From CAYYIS01 sp964470965 (GTDB lineage Bacteria; JAAXHH01; JABIQT01), in the NCBI GenBank assembly GCA_964470965.1, contig CAYYIS010000020.1, forward strand, positions 15,025 through 79,024: DNA of 64,000 nucleotides. Direction: 5' to 3'. The translations under genes were made by a program, and so were the position numbers. Positions 62,591 to 64,000 of the stretch are shown piece by piece. Below the pieces are notes generated by a model. That model worked only from the letters and a program-made list of their open reading frames with translations, searched no databases and was not told the DNA's origin. Position 1 is the first letter of the stretch. Each line of letters opens with the position of its first letter.

Positions 62591-63538
62591 ATGAAACTCG
62601 GTGTGGTCGGAATGCTCCCCAACACGCTGGAGGTGGGTCAGGATAGTCAAAGTGCTGAAAATCGAACCATCGGTGTGACGGGCAGTGATGTGGTGAATTT
62701 CCTGCCGAACGACTTTCGGACATTTTCCGCAGCACAGTTCGATTCCGTTCTTGCACAGGGCTTCACCGGCTTCGGGCACCATTTTGGCGGTGACCCCGCA
62801 TCCGTCACTGAAGTGGCGTGCCAAACGGGACGCACTGTCTGGGAATCGCTCGGGCTTGACCTGGCACAGTTTCTGATGCTCTACGACGAGTGCCTGTTCG
62901 ATCCGGACGAAGCGGTACGGAGACGTATCATCGAAAAAATAAAGGCCGGGAACCGGGTGGCCCGGCTCCTCCGCGCGGGTGTTCACCTGATACGGCCCGG
63001 CAGCCTGAACCGGGCAGGCGCCTGGACGCCCCATCCGGACAACCATTCTCCGGAAAGCGTCGACCGGTTCGTGGACTCGCTGCGTGAGATCGGAGAGGAT
63101 GCCTTGGCGCAGGGCGTGACCGTCGTGGTCGAGTGCCACGTGGTGTCGATCATGCGGTCGCCGGAGGTATGCGCGGAGGTGGTGGAACGGGTAGGGTCGC
63201 CGGCCATCCGTCTCGTGATGGATCCGGTCAACCATTTCGAATCGATTCGCCAGGCATTCAGCAGCACCGAACGCCTGAATTACATTTTCGACCTACTCGG
63301 TCCCCTGTCCCCAATCGGACACGCCAAGGACCTCATCGTAGGCAACAGCCTGGTCACGCACCTCGACGAAGGCGTCCCCGGGGACGGTATCCTGGACTAC
63401 CCCACCTTCCTCACACGATTCCAGGATTACAACCCGGACGGCTACCTGCTTTTCGAACATATCCCGCCGGAACAGATCCCAAAGGCGGCGGCGTTTATCA
63501 GGTGCATTGCGGGAGAGGTAGGAGTGGAGATAGATTGA
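62591..63538 (+). CDS. Sugar phosphate isomerase/epimerase-like TIM-barrel protein
   Basis: 315-residue barrel of the xylose isomerase-like (AP endonuclease 2) family. It begins MKLGVVGMLPN, behind GGAAGGAGTCCAT. The metal-site glutamate is in LAQGVTVVVECHVVSIM and further ligands in AIRLVMDPVNHFESI, GHAKDLIV and the VPGDGILDYPTFL segment; the C-terminal LLFEHIPPEQIPKAA closes the barrel. Substrates in this family are sugars or inositol derivatives, which agrees with the nearby dehydrogenase at 61152-62171. Confidence 0.82.
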   Translation: MKLGVVGMLPNTLEVGQDSQSAENRTIGVTGSDVVNFLPNDFRTFSAAQFDSVLAQGFTGFGHHFGGDPASVTEVACQTGRTVWESLGLDLAQFLMLYDECLFDPDEAVRRRIIEKIKAGNRVARLLRAGVHLIRPGSLNRAGAWTPHPDNHSPESVDRFVDSLREIGEDALAQGVTVVVECHVVSIMRSPEVCAEVVERVGSPAIRLVMDPVNHFESIRQAFSSTERLNYIFDLLGPLSPIGHAKDLIVGNSLVTHLDEGVPGDGILDYPTFLTRFQDYNPDGYLLFEHIPPEQIPKAAAFIRCIAGEVGVEID

Positions 63539-64000
63539 GGGTTTTTCCGCAACCCGCTCCTTTTCCACTCATCGATTGACAACGCGATCGAAAAATGTTC
63601 ATTGGGCCAATGGAAGGTTGGCAGGTCAACGGTGATTTTTGTGGGTGGAATTCCGTGTTTCCAGAGCGTGAAAGATAAAACGAGGAGATGGGACTGGTCT
63701 CAGATACCTACCAGCCCTCGGAGCAGGGATAGGCTGTACTGCGTAAGCGCGGCGCTCATGGAGGTAAGTAGTTCCAGAATACCGCTTGGACTACAATCAT
63801 CCCAGAGGATTCCCCGAGAGCATTCTCTGATATAAGCCGTCAACGCCTCCAGGGAGGCATACCCTTGTCGCCGACTTCATAACAGACTGTCGTGTTCTGT
63901 AGCCGGCACCACAACGCTCCTTGTATCTCTGACCATATTCGGAGTATCTGGTTACACAATGTGTCTTTTCCCTACCACATACGGGTGGTGATCTACCGGG
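63539..64000. other. 3'-terminal stretch without a recognised gene
   Basis: 462 bases. On the minus strand 63700-63936 reads as an open frame apart from one internal TGA (63877-63879); the 59 codons after it (LEALTAYIRECSRGILWDDC region) look protein-like but match no family I know, so it may be the edge of a decayed gene extending beyond the window. Confidence 0.4.

Noticed and set aside
1..64000. CRISPR arrays, prophage modules or toxin-antitoxin pairs
   Set aside because: No regularly spaced repeats, no phage structural or integrase genes and no recognisable toxin-antitoxin pair were seen on either strand.

Overview
The window reads as a chromosomal segment of a Gram-negative, at least partly aerobic heterotroph, most likely an uncultivated member of the FCB superphylum (a Latescibacterota-like lineage would fit; this is inference from gene content, not a phylogenetic result). 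Two membranes are indicated by LolA, a BamD-like lipoprotein, an OprO/P-type porin and a DUF5916 barrel protein. Oxygen use is indicated by kynurenine 3-monooxygenase and 3-hydroxyanthranilate dioxygenase. The many Gfo/Idh/MocA oxidoreductases, cupins, sugar-isomerase barrels and sodium symporters suggest a scavenger of sugars, sugar acids and amino acids. The DNA is moderately GC-rich, except for an AT-rich insert around 41.8-43.7 kb. A run of 100 Ns at 20369-20468 is an assembly gap.

Layout. 1-4.3 kb: 5' part of guaA (minus), a 0.65 kb non-coding stretch, then nth, rfbF and a SirB1-like gene. 4.3-10.4 kb: a PhoB/PhoR-type two-component pair, an M28 peptidase (minus), and a phosphate-type porin preceded by 11-bp-spaced GTCAYA repeats and a -10 element, a convincing Pho box. 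10.6-13 kb: a Dus enzyme, a small cupin, and a VOC protein co-transcribed with an unknown small protein behind an operator-like palindrome. 13.3-18.5 kb: a five-gene kynurenine catabolic operon (kynU, kmo, aminomuconic semialdehyde dehydrogenase, aminomuconate deaminase, haaO). 18.6-27.4 kb: GH4 glycosidase, assembly gap, NFACT-R and RluA proteins, an unclassified barrel-like protein, DUF3311 plus symporter, thyA-folA, and a fructosamine kinase-like gene overlapping folA tail to tail. 27.9-31.6 kb: a three-gene tungsten aldehyde oxidoreductase operon matching the AorABC architecture, closed by a strong terminator.

32-36.8 kb: a DUF5916 outer-membrane protein, a decayed second copy of it, a promoter-plus-terminator unit with no convincing gene (sRNA or attenuated leader), a coiled-coil zinc-ribbon protein and RNase P RNA. 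36.9-41.8 kb: recJ, meaB-like GTPase, the B12-binding subunit of methylmalonyl-CoA mutase and an exported amidohydrolase. 41.7-43.8 kb: a 2,011-bp step bounded by a perfect 91-bp duplication of the amidohydrolase 3' end, carrying a single GT-C-like membrane protein. 44-47.5 kb: lolA-rimO-bamD-nadD. 47.8-50.8 kb: an oxidoreductase, a symporter and a 52-residue membrane protein. 51-57.6 kb: HD phosphohydrolase, smc-coaE-barrel operon and a family 2 glycosyltransferase. 57.7-63.5 kb: nucleoside hydrolase, dNTPase, an internally deleted enolase-superfamily gene, a bicupin, a second Gfo/Idh/MocA enzyme, tRNA-Val(GAC), tRNA-Leu(UAA) and a sugar isomerase-like barrel. The last 460 bp carry no gene I recognise.

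The most unusual items are the 91-bp-flanked insert, the promoter/terminator unit at 35.35-35.55 kb, the DUF5916 fossil, the internally deleted MR/MLE gene, and the Pho box linking the PhoBR-like pair to the porin.
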